Notes: generated by a model from the letters alone, not told the origin. DNA of 64,000 nucleotides from Microvirga sp. BSC39 (GCF_000739015.1 NZ_JPUG01000055.1:17838-81837); one strand, 5' to 3'; shown: positions 50,435 through 59,394, numbered from the stretch's first letter. Numbers and translations: made by a program.

Positions 50435-52402
50435 ATGGCCGTCGTCGAGAGGACGATTTTGAGGCGCTCATTCCGGCCTCGGTTCCCAGGCGTTCAGGAA
50501 ATGCGTGACATCCATCGTTTTATCCGCCCCGTTCTCGTCATCCTGCCGCTCGCGGGCCTGCTCCTGGGCTTCGGCGCGAGCCTTGCTGGATACGGATCAT
50601 GGATGGAACCGATCTGGGCGGTGGCCACGATCCCTGTCCTGACCGCGTTGCTCGTAGAGATCGTCGCCAACCTGCGGCGCGGGGACGTTGGCCTCGATGT
50701 CGTCGCGGCCCTGTCCATGACCGGCGCGCTCCTGTTCGGGGAGCATCTCGCCGCAGTCGTGGTGGCGCTGATGTATGCCGGCGGACAGTACCTGGAGAGC
50801 TTCGCCGAGCGCCACGCCAAGCGTGAAATGACGGCGCTCCTGGAGCGGGTTCCCCGCAAGGCGGTCCGCTACCGGGAGGGTCGACTCGAGGAGGTCAGCC
50901 TTGACGAGGTCAGGCCTCAGGACCGCCTGCTCATCCGTCAGGGCGACGTGGTGCCGGTCGACGGGATCGTCGCCGGCGGCATGGCGGTCCTCGACCAGTC
51001 CGCCCTGACGGGCGAGGCCCTGCCCGTGGAGAAGGCGGCCGGCGAACCCGTGATGAGCGGCGTGACGAATGTCGGCGATGCTTTCGACCTGTCCGCCACG
51101 CACCGTGCGGGCGAGAGTACCTATGCCGGCATCATCCGCCTGATCGAGGCCGCACAGGCTTCCAAGGCACCGATGGCGCGTCTCGCCGACCGGTACGCCA
51201 TGGTCTTCCTAACTGTGACGGTCGCGCTTGCCGCGGGCGCATGGCTCTGGACCGGGGATCCCATTCGGGCCCTGGCCGTGCTCGTGGTGGCGACCCCGTG
51301 TCCCCTTATCCTGGCCGTGCCCGTTGCCATCGTAGCCGGCGTCTCGCGGGCCGCAAGGGCAGGGGTGCTGATCAAGGGCGGGGGAGCGCTGGAGACGCTT
51401 GCGCGGGTGCGGGTGCTGGTGATCGACAAGACCGGCACGCTCACCCACGGCGAGGCGCAGGTGACGACGATCCAGCCGTCGGCAGGGTTCCCGGCCGAAC
51501 GGCTCCTCCAGCTTGCTGCCTCGCTCGACCAAGCTTCGAAACATGTCATTGCCCGCGCGCTCGTACGGGAAGCTCAGGTGAGGGGCCTCGCCCTGTTGCT
51601 TCCGTCCGAGGTGGTGGAGGTTCCCGGCGAGGGACTGGAGGGAACGGTCGATGGCCGGCATGTCATCGTTGGCGGCGTCCGCTATCTCGCCCAAAAGCTC
51701 GCTGGCCTGGGCGAAATTGTGGATGTAAGTCAATACCCTGTCGGGTGCGTTGTGGTGGCGGTGGCCCTGGATGGCCGGCTTGCCGGCCTCTTGGTGCTGA
51801 CGGATCGCCTGCGCACGGAAGCGGCCGAGGTCATCGAACGTCTCCGGCGGCTTGGGATGGGCCGGATTGTCCTCGCTTCGGGCGATCGCAAGGATGTGGC
51901 CCAGGCCATCACCGTCGGCCTGCACCTGGATGACGTTCATGCCGATCTCACGCCGGAGCGGAAGATCGACGTCGTGCAGGCCGGGAGGGAATACGGCCCC
52001 GTGATGATGATCGGCGATGGGGTCAACGACGCCCCCGCGCTCGCGGCGGCCGATATCGGCGTCGCCATGGGGGCAAAGGGCGCGGCAGCGTCCGCAGAGG
52101 CCGCCGACGTGGTGCTGCTGGTCGACCGCCTCGACAGAATTCCGGTTGCGATCGAGGTTGCGCGCCGATCCCGACGCATTGCGCTCCAGAGTGTGTATGC
52201 CGGGATCGGCCTGTCCCTGGTCGGTATGATCGCGGCGGCGCTCGGCTACCTGACGCCCGTGCAGGGAGCTCTCCTCCAGGAGGCCATCGACGTGGCCGTG
52301 ATCCTCAATGCCCTGCGGGCACTGTGGGGTCCCGAGCCGGCCCGAGCGCATTCCCGAAAGCTTGACCGGGATCAAACCGGTTGGCTCGACCGAAGGGTAT
52401 GA
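50435..52402 (+). CDS. P1B-like heavy-metal P-type ATPase with variant CPx motif
   Basis: A 655-residue P-type ATPase with no N-terminal metal-binding domain. TGEA actuator loop, membrane motif T-P-C289-P-L instead of the usual C-P-C, phosphorylated Asp in D331-K-T-G-T-L-T, and G-D-G-V-N-D-A-P. The conserved H-P dipeptide of P1B pumps reads S-K-H-V here. These changes leave the metal uncertain. The start at 50435 follows the previous stop by 7 nt; ATG 50501 is an alternative. It acts in the inner membrane, and its 3' end contains the next FNR/FixK-type box. Confidence 0.88.
   Translation: MAVVERTILRRSFRPRFPGVQEMRDIHRFIRPVLVILPLAGLLLGFGASLAGYGSWMEPIWAVATIPVLTALLVEIVANLRRGDVGLDVVAALSMTGALLFGEHLAAVVVALMYAGGQYLESFAERHAKREMTALLERVPRKAVRYREGRLEEVSLDEVRPQDRLLIRQGDVVPVDGIVAGGMAVLDQSALTGEALPVEKAAGEPVMSGVTNVGDAFDLSATHRAGESTYAGIIRLIEAAQASKAPMARLADRYAMVFLTVTVALAAGAWLWTGDPIRALAVLVVATPCPLILAVPVAIVAGVSRAARAGVLIKGGGALETLARVRVLVIDKTGTLTHGEAQVTTIQPSAGFPAERLLQLAASLDQASKHVIARALVREAQVRGLALLLPSEVVEVPGEGLEGTVDGRHVIVGGVRYLAQKLAGLGEIVDVSQYPVGCVVVAVALDGRLAGLLVLTDRLRTEAAEVIERLRRLGMGRIVLASGDRKDVAQAITVGLHLDDVHADLTPERKIDVVQAGREYGPVMMIGDGVNDAPALAAADIGVAMGAKGAAASAEAADVVLLVDRLDRIPVAIEVARRSRRIALQSVYAGIGLSLVGMIAAALGYLTPVQGALLQEAIDVAVILNALRALWGPEPARAHSRKLDRDQTGWLDRRV
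52362..52375. promoter_or_regulatory. FNR/FixK-type box inside the ATPase 3' end
   Basis: TTGAC-CGGG-ATCAA lies about 78 bp before the TTG start of the nuclease gene at 52446. A start site at +41.5 from its centre (about 52410) fits a leader of about 36 nt. Being within coding sequence, it could be chance, but its position is right for a promoter of the next gene. Confidence 0.5.
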
Positions 52403-52445
52403 AGATGCGATTCTGCCCTCGTCGCTCGAAACCTGGAGAGAACCC

Positions 52446-54041
52446 TTGTCGCTTCGCCTTCACTTCCACGGCGCCGCCCGGACCGTGACGGGTTCCTGTT
52501 TCCTGCTCGAAACGAACGCCGCCCGCGTGCTTGTCGACTGCGGCATGTTCCAGGGATCGAAAGAGGAGAGGGAGCTCAACTACCAGCACTTCCCATTCCG
52601 CGCGGCCGGCCTCAATGCACTCTGCCTCACCCATGCGCACATCGATCACAGTGGACTAGTGCCAAAGCTCGTGAAGGCAGGCTTCGACGGGCCGATCTAT
52701 GCCACACCGGGAACGGTGGACCTAGCCTCCATCATGCTCCCGGATTCCGGTTATATCCAGGAGATGGAGGTCAACCAGCTCAACCGCCGCAACAGCCGCC
52801 GCGGACGAGAGACGGTATCTCCCATCTACACGCAAGAGGACGCCGTCGCGTCCCTCAAGCAGTTCCGCCCTGTGGCTTACGGCCAATGGCAGGATATCGC
52901 TCCCGGGTTCAGGGCCCGCTACTGGAATGCAGGTCATCTTCTCGGCTCCGCCTCCATCGAGATGCAGGTGACGCATGGCGAGGGCGAGAAACCGACGCGC
53001 CTTCTGTTCTCCGGCGATATCGGTCCCGACCACAAGCTTCTGCAGCCCGATCCCGACGGACCGCGCGATCTCGATTACGTCGTTCTGGAATCGACCTATG
53101 GTGATACCGATCGGGCCGGCACCACCATCGATCGCCGCCGCCGGATGCTACGGGACGAGGTCCGCGCGGCGACGCGTCCGAGCGGCGTGCTGCTCATTCC
53201 ATCGTTCGCGGTCGAGCGGACGCAGGAACTCCTCGTCGATCTCATGGAGTTGATGGAAGCGGGCGAGTTGCCGGACATTCCGATCCTCATCGACTCGCCG
53301 CTAGCCTCGAAGGCCAGCGCCATCTTCAAGCAGCATGCGGGCGAACTCAAGAATGGACGGGATCTGGTTCAAGCGCTCGAGTCCAGATGGGTCCGCTTTA
53401 CGGAAACCGTAGAGCAGAGCAAGGCCATAGACCGCATTCACAGCTTTCACATTATCATCGCGGCCAGCGGCATGTGCGAGGCCGGACGCATCCGGCATCA
53501 CCTCAAGGCGTGGCTCTGGCGCGATGAAGCCACGGTTTTCTTCGTAGGCTTCCAGGCGCAGGGAACGCTCGGACGGATTCTTCAGGACGGCACCTCGAAG
53601 GTCCGGATCCACGGCGAGGAGATCAAGGTTCGGGCTCGCATGAGAGCGCTTGACCTCTACTCGGGACATGCGGATGCGCCCGAACTGAAGGCCTGGCTCT
53701 CCGACCGCCTCCCAGTCCGCCGCGGGGTCTTCCTCGTGCACGGAGAGGATCCGTCGCTCAAGGCGCTGCAATCGTCCCTGGCTGATCTCGATCCCGTGCT
53801 CGGCGCAATCATTCCGGAGATCGACGATGTCTATGATCTGGCGGGCGACCAGGCGGTCCGGATCGAGCGGAATGAGGAGCGCCTGCCGCCGGCGAGCGCC
53901 GGCCATCGCGATTGGCACAACGACTACGCGGAGCTGCTTCTCGCGATCAACGATGCCATCGAGGCGGCGGCCGGCAGGAAGGCGAAGGGAGTCGTCATCC
54001 GGCGCATCAGGGATGCCCTGAAGGATGGAGCCCACTCGTAG
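52446..54041 (+). CDS. MBL-fold/beta-CASP RNA nuclease
   Basis: A 531-residue protein with metallo-beta-lactamase motif T-H-A-H-I-D-H-S-G and G-H-L-L-G-S-A, then the beta-CASP region with S-G-D-I-G-P-D-H, E-S-T-Y-G-D, I-P-S-F-A-V-E-R-T-Q-E and A-A-S-G-M-C-E-A-G-R-I. It ends with the S-G-H-A-D-A-P-E-L RNA-specific motif. Likely an RNA exo- or endonuclease of the YSH1/CPSF73-like bacterial group. The start is taken as TTG 52446 with GGAGAG upstream; the longer frame would overlap the ATPase gene by 95 nt. Confidence 0.85.
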   Translation: MSLRLHFHGAARTVTGSCFLLETNAARVLVDCGMFQGSKEERELNYQHFPFRAAGLNALCLTHAHIDHSGLVPKLVKAGFDGPIYATPGTVDLASIMLPDSGYIQEMEVNQLNRRNSRRGRETVSPIYTQEDAVASLKQFRPVAYGQWQDIAPGFRARYWNAGHLLGSASIEMQVTHGEGEKPTRLLFSGDIGPDHKLLQPDPDGPRDLDYVVLESTYGDTDRAGTTIDRRRRMLRDEVRAATRPSGVLLIPSFAVERTQELLVDLMELMEAGELPDIPILIDSPLASKASAIFKQHAGELKNGRDLVQALESRWVRFTETVEQSKAIDRIHSFHIIIAASGMCEAGRIRHHLKAWLWRDEATVFFVGFQAQGTLGRILQDGTSKVRIHGEEIKVRARMRALDLYSGHADAPELKAWLSDRLPVRRGVFLVHGEDPSLKALQSSLADLDPVLGAIIPEIDDVYDLAGDQAVRIERNEERLPPASAGHRDWHNDYAELLLAINDAIEAAAGRKAKGVVIRRIRDALKDGAHS

Positions 54042-54080
54042 CATCAGATTCGCTTCTGCGGCAGCAGTCCGTCCCCCATG

Positions 54081-54094
54081 TTGATCAGGATCAA
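54081..54094. promoter_or_regulatory. Perfect FNR/FixK box upstream of the cytochrome pair
   Basis: TTGAT-CAGG-ATCAA is an exact consensus match, with its centre about 87 bp before the ATG at 54175. A class II promoter would start near 54129. It is the strongest such site next to a respiratory gene in the window. Confidence 0.8.
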
Positions 54095-54174
54095 GGTGGC
54101 AGAGCGCGTTCCCCTCTAAGCTTTGCCACAATTACACCGCCTGTTCGAGAAGCGGACATAACCGGGAGAGATCA

Positions 54175-54579
54175 ATGCTCCATCGCATCACGCTCCATCT
54201 AGCCCGCAGCAAGCAGTTTCCGGAAGGAAGTTCGCGTTACGGCTACGAGATCACCGCACCGCTCGACAAACAAGGTCACCTGAACCAGAAGGAATGGTCG
54301 GATAAGCGGGCTTACTGCCGGGTCCGCCGCTTCTGGGCCGAGGAGGGCGAGCGGCAGGGTGTCCTGGTCCATCGCTCGGGCGGGGCTGGCGGCGCGACCT
54401 GGATGATCGACTACTATCAGGACCGTCCTGGTGACGAGGAGGCTGGCTACCACCTGCATCAGCATCGTATCGCCGAGGGCGAGTACGTCACCATCAAGGA
54501 CGAGGGTGGGAAGCCCTATACGTTCCAGGTCGTCTCCGTGCAGCCGGCAGAAACCGCAGGATCGGAGGAGCAACGATGA
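54175..54579 (+). CDS. Conserved hypothetical protein upstream of cytochrome c
   Basis: A 134-residue hydrophilic protein without signal or membrane segment. Visible blocks are Y-G-Y-E-I-T-A-P-L-D, C-R-V-R-R-F-W, W-M-I-D-Y-Y and H-R-I-A-E-G-E-Y-V-T-I-K-D. No family is recognised with confidence. The 4-nt ATGA overlap with the cytochrome gene shows coupled translation, and the perfect FNR/FixK box upstream suggests induction at low oxygen. Confidence 0.7.
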   Translation: MLHRITLHLARSKQFPEGSSRYGYEITAPLDKQGHLNQKEWSDKRAYCRVRRFWAEEGERQGVLVHRSGGAGGATWMIDYYQDRPGDEEAGYHLHQHRIAEGEYVTIKDEGGKPYTFQVVSVQPAETAGSEEQR

Positions 54580-54896
54580 TGAGGCGGCTCACCCTCCTGT
54601 GCATCGCACTCGCGCTGGGCTCGTCGGCGGCCATGGCCCAGTCCGGACGGGTGCAACGCGGGCAGACCTTCGCGCAGACGAATTGCTCCCAATGTCACGC
54701 CATCGGCCGCGTGGGTGCCAGTCCCGTTCCCGAAGCGCCGCCCTTCCGGACCCTGCACACGCGCTATGCCATCGAGGATCTGGCGGAAGCCTTCGCCGAA
54801 GGTATCACGACGGGACATCCCTCCATGCCGCAGTTCCAACTCGACCCGGCGCAAATCAACGACCTGCTCGCCTACCTGAACTCCATCCAGGGTTAG
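54576..54896 (+). CDS. Small periplasmic cytochrome c
   Basis: A 106-residue protein with a signal peptide (hydrophobic 5-19, A-M-A-Q) and one heme site C-S-Q-C-H. A likely distal Met is in H-P-S-M-P-Q-F. The last helix I-N-D-L-L-A-Y-L-N-S-I fits class I cytochromes. It is smaller than the carrier at 10139 and probably serves a low-oxygen electron route. It is coupled to the upstream gene. Confidence 0.85.
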   Translation: MMRRLTLLCIALALGSSAAMAQSGRVQRGQTFAQTNCSQCHAIGRVGASPVPEAPPFRTLHTRYAIEDLAEAFAEGITTGHPSMPQFQLDPAQINDLLAYLNSIQG

Positions 54897-55200
54897 TCCG
54901 CGCGTTCTGACGCACGACAAGCAGGAGACTAGCCGCTCAGGTCGGAGTTTTTCATCGCCCGCCACCGATCGGCGTACGTCCATTCTACAAGCAAAGGTCT
55001 GAGGTTGGCACATCCCGGAAGTAGATCGAACTTCTGGAATGCGCCGGCAAGCAGACCTTCTATTGCCTTGTCTCAATGTGCCGCCGCTCGAGCCGTCGGC
55101 CGCAAACGGCTCTGATCGGGATTTGCAGTCAATGCCCTTCTGATATCTGGCACGTACGTGCGTTATTCAGACGTCCCCACCAATCAGGAATTCATCCGGC
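54897..55200. other. Intergenic region with a weak copy of the dispersed repeat
   Basis: About 300 bp, no gene seen. At 55014-55060 the string CCGGAAGTAGATCGAAC then CCGGCAAGCAGAC resembles copies A and B at 16.8 and 18.2 kb, but more weakly. No terminator for the cytochrome gene is evident. Confidence 0.35.
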
Positions 55201-56097
55201 TCAGGACATCGGTTCAGGAGCCGGCTTCGGGCCTTCTGGTAGGGGGATGAACTCCTGATCATCGTTCAAAGGCAGATGTATCCGACCGCTCTGCCAGTCG
55301 GCTTTGGCTTGCTCGATCCTGTCCTGGCGCGAGGAGACGAAGTTCCACCAGATGTGCCGTGGCCCCAAGGGTTCCCCACCCAGCAGCATGACCGTCGAGG
55401 CTTCAAGCGCCGTCAGGACCGGATCCGACCTGCCGGCGAAGACCAGCATCTGCCCCGGGCCATAGTCCCGCCCATCCGCTTCAACCCGGCCTGCTACCAC
55501 GTAAGCAGCTCGCTCTGGATACTCGCTTGGGATGCCGATCCGGCCGCCAGGTTGCAACTCGACATGTAAATAGAACAAGGGAGACTGGGTCCTGACCGGG
55601 TTGGTCAGCCCGAAGGCCCGACCTGCTATCAACCGCGCCGAGACACCCGCTTCCCCAAACACCGGGAGGTCCTCCGCGCCATGATGGATGAAGCTTGGCT
55701 CCATCTCCTCCTGGGCTTCCGGGAGAACCACCCAGGCCTGGATGCCATGCACCCTCCCGCCGCTCTGCCGGATGGGGCCATCGAACCGCTCGGAGTGGCT
55801 GATGCCGCTGCCGGCTGTCATCCAGTTCAGAGCGCCGGGCCGAATGGCCTGCTGCGCGCCCGTGCTGTCCCGGTGCATGATCTCACCATCAAACAAGTAT
55901 GTGACGGTTGAGAGCCCGATGTGCGGGTGAGGACGCACGTCGGTTGTCCGAGGTACATGGGGCGGCAGATCTACGGGGCCCATATGGTCGAAGAAGATGA
56001 ACGGCCCGACCATGCGCCGCCGCATGAACGGCAGCACGCGACCGACTTCGAAGCCGCCGAGATCCTTGCGCCTTGCGCCAATCACCAGATCCAGCAT
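55201..56097 (-). CDS. Pirin family protein
   Basis: A 298-residue bicupin. The N-terminal metal site is recognised by F-D-H-M-G-P, V-R-P-H-P-H-I-G-L-S-T-V-T-Y-L-F-D-G and the later G-I-S-H-S-E. A C-terminal pirin domain follows (E-Y-P-E-R-A-A-Y-V, G-G-E-P-L-G-P-R-H-I-W-W-N-F-V-S-S). Bacterial pirins may be quercetinase-like dioxygenases or regulators of pyruvate metabolism. The start at 56097 has GGAGG 5 nt upstream; a GTG at 56109 is not preferred. Confidence 0.9.
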   Translation of the reverse strand: MLDLVIGARRKDLGGFEVGRVLPFMRRRMVGPFIFFDHMGPVDLPPHVPRTTDVRPHPHIGLSTVTYLFDGEIMHRDSTGAQQAIRPGALNWMTAGSGISHSERFDGPIRQSGGRVHGIQAWVVLPEAQEEMEPSFIHHGAEDLPVFGEAGVSARLIAGRAFGLTNPVRTQSPLFYLHVELQPGGRIGIPSEYPERAAYVVAGRVEADGRDYGPGQMLVFAGRSDPVLTALEASTVMLLGGEPLGPRHIWWNFVSSRQDRIEQAKADWQSGRIHLPLNDDQEFIPLPEGPKPAPEPMS

Positions 56098-56308
56098 CCG
56101 ACCCTCCACGCCAAGCCCAAACTGCAGCCCAGTTAGGATGGTTGGCCCTCATGCGGGCTGAAATGTGGCCTAGCGATGCTATAGGATCATTGAAACAGAT
56201 AGATGAGCGGCCATACCTCCTAACCTGACGCTTGGAGCTGTGTGGGTTCCCCCCAATGAGACAGCATATGCGGCGTCCGCAATCCCAGCCCACGATGGAG
56301 ATGATCCT

Positions 56309-56992
56309 ATGACAAACGAATATCCCAGCGGAGTTAGGCCAGGACAGCATCCGTTTCGTGCCGTGCTGTGGGACATCGATGGCACCCTGCTCCTGAGCGA
56401 GGACATGCACTTTCGAGCCCTTCGCCATGCCCTGGCAACCGAAGGGGTGGAGGTGCCCGATGAGTTTCATCATGAGATCGTCGGCCGGGCGGCGAAGGTC
56501 GTCTACGAGAAGTGCCGGCAGACCTTCGGCTTGTCGATGAGCTTCGACCAATGGCGCCAGCTGAAATACAGCTACTACACCGCCCATGCAGCAGAGATCG
56601 CGGTGCGGCCCGGCGCGCTGGAGGTCTGGCGGATGTTCGAGCAGTCGGGGCTCCGGCAAGCTCTTGTGTCGAATTCAGACCGGATCGTGGTGAACGCTAA
56701 CATCCGGGTGCTGGGCCTGGAAACGCCCGGCTTCATCTCGGTGTCGATCAATGACGTGGTGTGGGGTAAGCCTGACCCTGAGCCTTATGAGCGGGCGGCG
56801 ACGCTTCTCGGGCTTAAGCCTCAGCAGTGTATTGCCATCGAAGACAGCCCAACCGGAGCGCAGGCCGCCCTTGCGGCTGGAACCCACATCATCGCCTGGC
56901 CGGAGGATCGAGTGCTGGAGTTCCCACCCGGCATCCAGCCCATCACCGCGCTTGAGCCGGCAGTCCAGGATCTTCTCCGATCTGCGGCTTGA
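56309..56992 (+). CDS. HAD superfamily phosphatase (beta-phosphoglucomutase-like)
   Basis: A 227-residue HAD hydrolase. Motif I is L-W-D-I-D-G-T-L-L, motif II L-V-S-N-S-D, motif III K-P-D-P-E-P-Y, motif IV I-E-D-S-P-T-G-A-Q-A-A. The helical cap between I and II is of subclass I. It dephosphorylates a small phospho-metabolite in the cytosol; the substrate is unknown. The start at 56309 has GGAG upstream. Confidence 0.85.
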   Translation: MTNEYPSGVRPGQHPFRAVLWDIDGTLLLSEDMHFRALRHALATEGVEVPDEFHHEIVGRAAKVVYEKCRQTFGLSMSFDQWRQLKYSYYTAHAAEIAVRPGALEVWRMFEQSGLRQALVSNSDRIVVNANIRVLGLETPGFISVSINDVVWGKPDPEPYERAATLLGLKPQQCIAIEDSPTGAQAALAAGTHIIAWPEDRVLEFPPGIQPITALEPAVQDLLRSAA

Positions 56993-57074
56993 ACACGATG
57001 ATCCCGGTGGGCACACACGGGGAAATCGATGGCCCGTCCCTTACTTGGCGCGGAGGCGACACACGTTCATCACC

Positions 57075-57742
57075 TTACTGGAAATGGTAAAGTGCACCCT
57101 GTTCCGGGATCACGAACTGAACACCGAGATCGTTGCCAGCCTCCAGTTCTTGGCGGATTGCCACCTGAGGCTGCTCGTCAGTCAATGGGTATTTGATATG
57201 GCTCACGACGACCGGCAGCCCCTTCAAGGCATTGCCGCCAGCCTCCTGATCCAGAACATGCAGAGTCTTGTGGACCCATTTCGGCGTCAGATGCCCGAAT
57301 AGCAGATTGTCCGGCCGGTCGTTAGTGTATGACGTCTCCAGAATGATGGCCTTAAGCTTCTGCTGCCTCACCTTGTCGGAGATGGCCTTCCAGATGTTCT
57401 GCATATTGGAAGCCTTCTGGACCTCGTCAGGTCCGGTATCCCCAAAACACAGGATAGCATCGTCTCCGCTTTCGATGAGGAAGGCGGTGGATTCGGCTCC
57501 TGCATGGTTGAGCGGGAAGGGGGTGACGGTCATCCTGGTTCCAGCAAGGTCCTTAGCCTCCCCAGGCTTTAGATCCTCCAGGTGATACTTCTTCAGCTGC
57601 GGCTGCTGGCCACGGTCGAGCATGTTGGGCCAAGCCTTCCAGTTGAAGTAGTTCTGCTCAATCTCCGCACTCACCGATGGCAGGCCATAGATGGTCTTGT
57701 TGCTGTCATCGGGTGATGCGATCACCAGCCCCTGCACATGGT
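57075..57742 (-). pseudogene. Class II cyclic-nucleotide phosphodiesterase, 5' end removed by IS6
   Basis: About 220 codons of an MBL-fold PDE class II: A-S-P-D-D-S-N-K-T-I-Y-G-L-P, T-P-F-P-L-N-H-A-G, C-F-G-D-T-G-P-D, E-T-S-Y-T-N-D-R-P-D-N-L-L-F-G-H-L-T-P and V-S-H-I-K-Y-P. The N-terminal metal-binding T-H-x-H-x-D-H motif should lie upstream, but the frame runs into the IS6 end at 57743; the missing part is not found beyond the element. It would hydrolyse cAMP or cGMP. Very likely inactive. Confidence 0.8.
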
Positions 57743-58554
57743 GGCTCCGTTGCATCAACCTTGGCAGTTTAATGAAGGGCGGCCAGTCGAGGAGCCGCTC
57801 TGTTGTCTCTGTTCAAGCGCCGACGCTTTCCGGTCGAGATCATCCTGCTGTGCGTGCGCTGGTATTGCAAGTACGGCATCAGCTACCGCGATCTGGCTGA
57901 GATGATGCAGGAGCGCGGCGTCAACGTTGACCCATCCACGATCTTCCGCTGGGTTCAACGCTATGCGCCAGAGCTTGAGAAGCGGCTTCGTCCGTACCAG
58001 GGGCCTCGCTCGGGTTCATGGCGCGTAGACGAGACTTATGTGCGGGTTGGCGGGAAATGGAAGTACTTGTTCCGTGCCGTCGACAAGCACGGGCAACTGA
58101 TCGACTTCATGCTGTCAGAACGCCGCAACACGAGAGCGGCGTATCGCTTCCTGCGCAAGGCGGTGAAGACGATGGGCGATCATCCGCCAACATCCCTCAC
58201 GACGGACAAGCTGGCCTCTTACCCAAAAGCGATCCAGCGCCTGCAGAATGAAGGCCTTCTGCCCAAAGAGCGCGTGCATCGGACATCGAAATACTTGAAC
58301 AACATTATTGAGGCGGATCACGGCGCGCTCAAACGCGTGATTCGGCCGACTCGCGGCTTCCAGAGCATGAAAACGGCGCGTGCGACAATCAAGGGCTTCG
58401 AGATGATGCGGATGATCCGTCGTGGCCATTGCGCCCCGACACAGCCCGGCGTGACAGGCGAAATCCGTCTCATTAACCAGCTCTTCGGTCTTGCTGCCTG
58501 AGCGTCTATTCGACTGGGTTCGTTGTGCCCTTAGAAAGTTACTGCAACGGAGCC
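57743..58554 (+). mobile_element. IS6-family insertion sequence (copy 3)
   Basis: 812 bp with terminal inverted repeats GGCTCCGTTGCATCAAC (57743) and, inward from 58554, GGCTCCGTTGCAGTAAC. These resemble classic IS6/IS26 ends. The 8-bp flanks (CACATGGT and CCCATGAC) do not match exactly, so the copy is associated with a deletion. Confidence 0.88.
57803..58501 (+). CDS. IS6-family transposase (copy 3)
   Basis: A 232-residue DDE transposase starting (TTG) M-S-L-F-K-R-R-R-F-P-V-E. First Asp in R-V-D-E-T-Y-V, second in L-T-T-D-K-L-A-S-Y, Glu in N-N-I-I-E-A-D-H-G-A-L-K. The frame is intact and fills the element. It is distinct in sequence from copies 1 and 2. Confidence 0.9.
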   Translation: MSLFKRRRFPVEIILLCVRWYCKYGISYRDLAEMMQERGVNVDPSTIFRWVQRYAPELEKRLRPYQGPRSGSWRVDETYVRVGGKWKYLFRAVDKHGQLIDFMLSERRNTRAAYRFLRKAVKTMGDHPPTSLTTDKLASYPKAIQRLQNEGLLPKERVHRTSKYLNNIIEADHGALKRVIRPTRGFQSMKTARATIKGFEMMRMIRRGHCAPTQPGVTGEIRLINQLFGLAA

Positions 58555-58729
58555 CCCATGACAGCTGGAAAGGTGCTAGAACTAGCGGTGGAGTTTCTCT
58601 GCCCGGCATAGGATCGTGTTGCAGGCATGCGGCACCGTCTGCCACACGGATGCGCTGGCGGCACACCCTGGTTGACGCCCAAGCGGCTCGCTCCGTATTT
58701 TCCGGGCAGAATGGAATCCCAGGGGCCTC

Positions 58730-59394
58730 ATGCAACGACTTGAACGCAAGGCCACTGTCGCGATCGCGGTCGCTGCGGGCGTGCTGTTCGCCACCAGTGC
58801 CCGGGCGCAATCCTTGTCAGCGACCAAGGTCGGTGAGCACGTCTTGTCGGCCTCTAAGATCGATGCAAGACCGCGTCCCTCCCAGAGCGTGGGTTCGCAC
58901 GAAGCGCGGCGATGGAAGCTGCCCGACGGCAACAGGCTCTCCGTTGCCGCGGACCCGGAGACGAAGCGGATCGTCTACGCCGAGAAGACATGGGGCGGCA
59001 CCGCCGACGGGAAGCCTGCCGATCTCCTAAGCTTGGTCTATGGCCAGACCCCCTCGCCGCCATCAGGGCCCACGCCCAGAACAACGGGTTCGCATTCAAG
59101 GAGCACCTGATCGACGTGAGGCCGGACGGCTTCGCTCTGTTCAACGCCTACGAGGTCGAGGGTGCGCCCGGCCTCGTCGTGACGTTCGTCACCAAGCTGT
59201 CCCGGAAGGATGACGAGCGCCTCCGGACCGGCAAGACCAACGTGGACATCAACCGGGCTGCCCGGCTCGACGCTATCATTCTCGCCGATGCGGGATACGT
59301 CGATAAGATCTGGGACGACGCGAAGCTAAGGGGTAAGGCCTACAAGCCCATCCAGTGGGAGCCGCCCGGCCAGGCGGGGTTGGCATTCCGCTAG
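58730..59394 (+). pseudogene. Secreted hypothetical protein with a single-base frameshift
   Basis: An N-terminal signal peptide (A-V-A-A-G-V-L-F-A-T-S-A-R-A-Q) is followed by W-K-L-P-D-G-N-R-L-S-V and K-R-I-V-Y-A-E-K-T-W-G. After L-V-Y-G-Q-T-P near 59047 the meaningful frame shifts by one base, continuing A-I-R-A-H-A-Q-N-N-G-F-A-F-K-E and ending at 59394. A run of five C there would need a sixth to restore the frame. About 221 codons in total. The family is not recognised. It is either a recent mutation or an assembly error. Confidence 0.65.
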
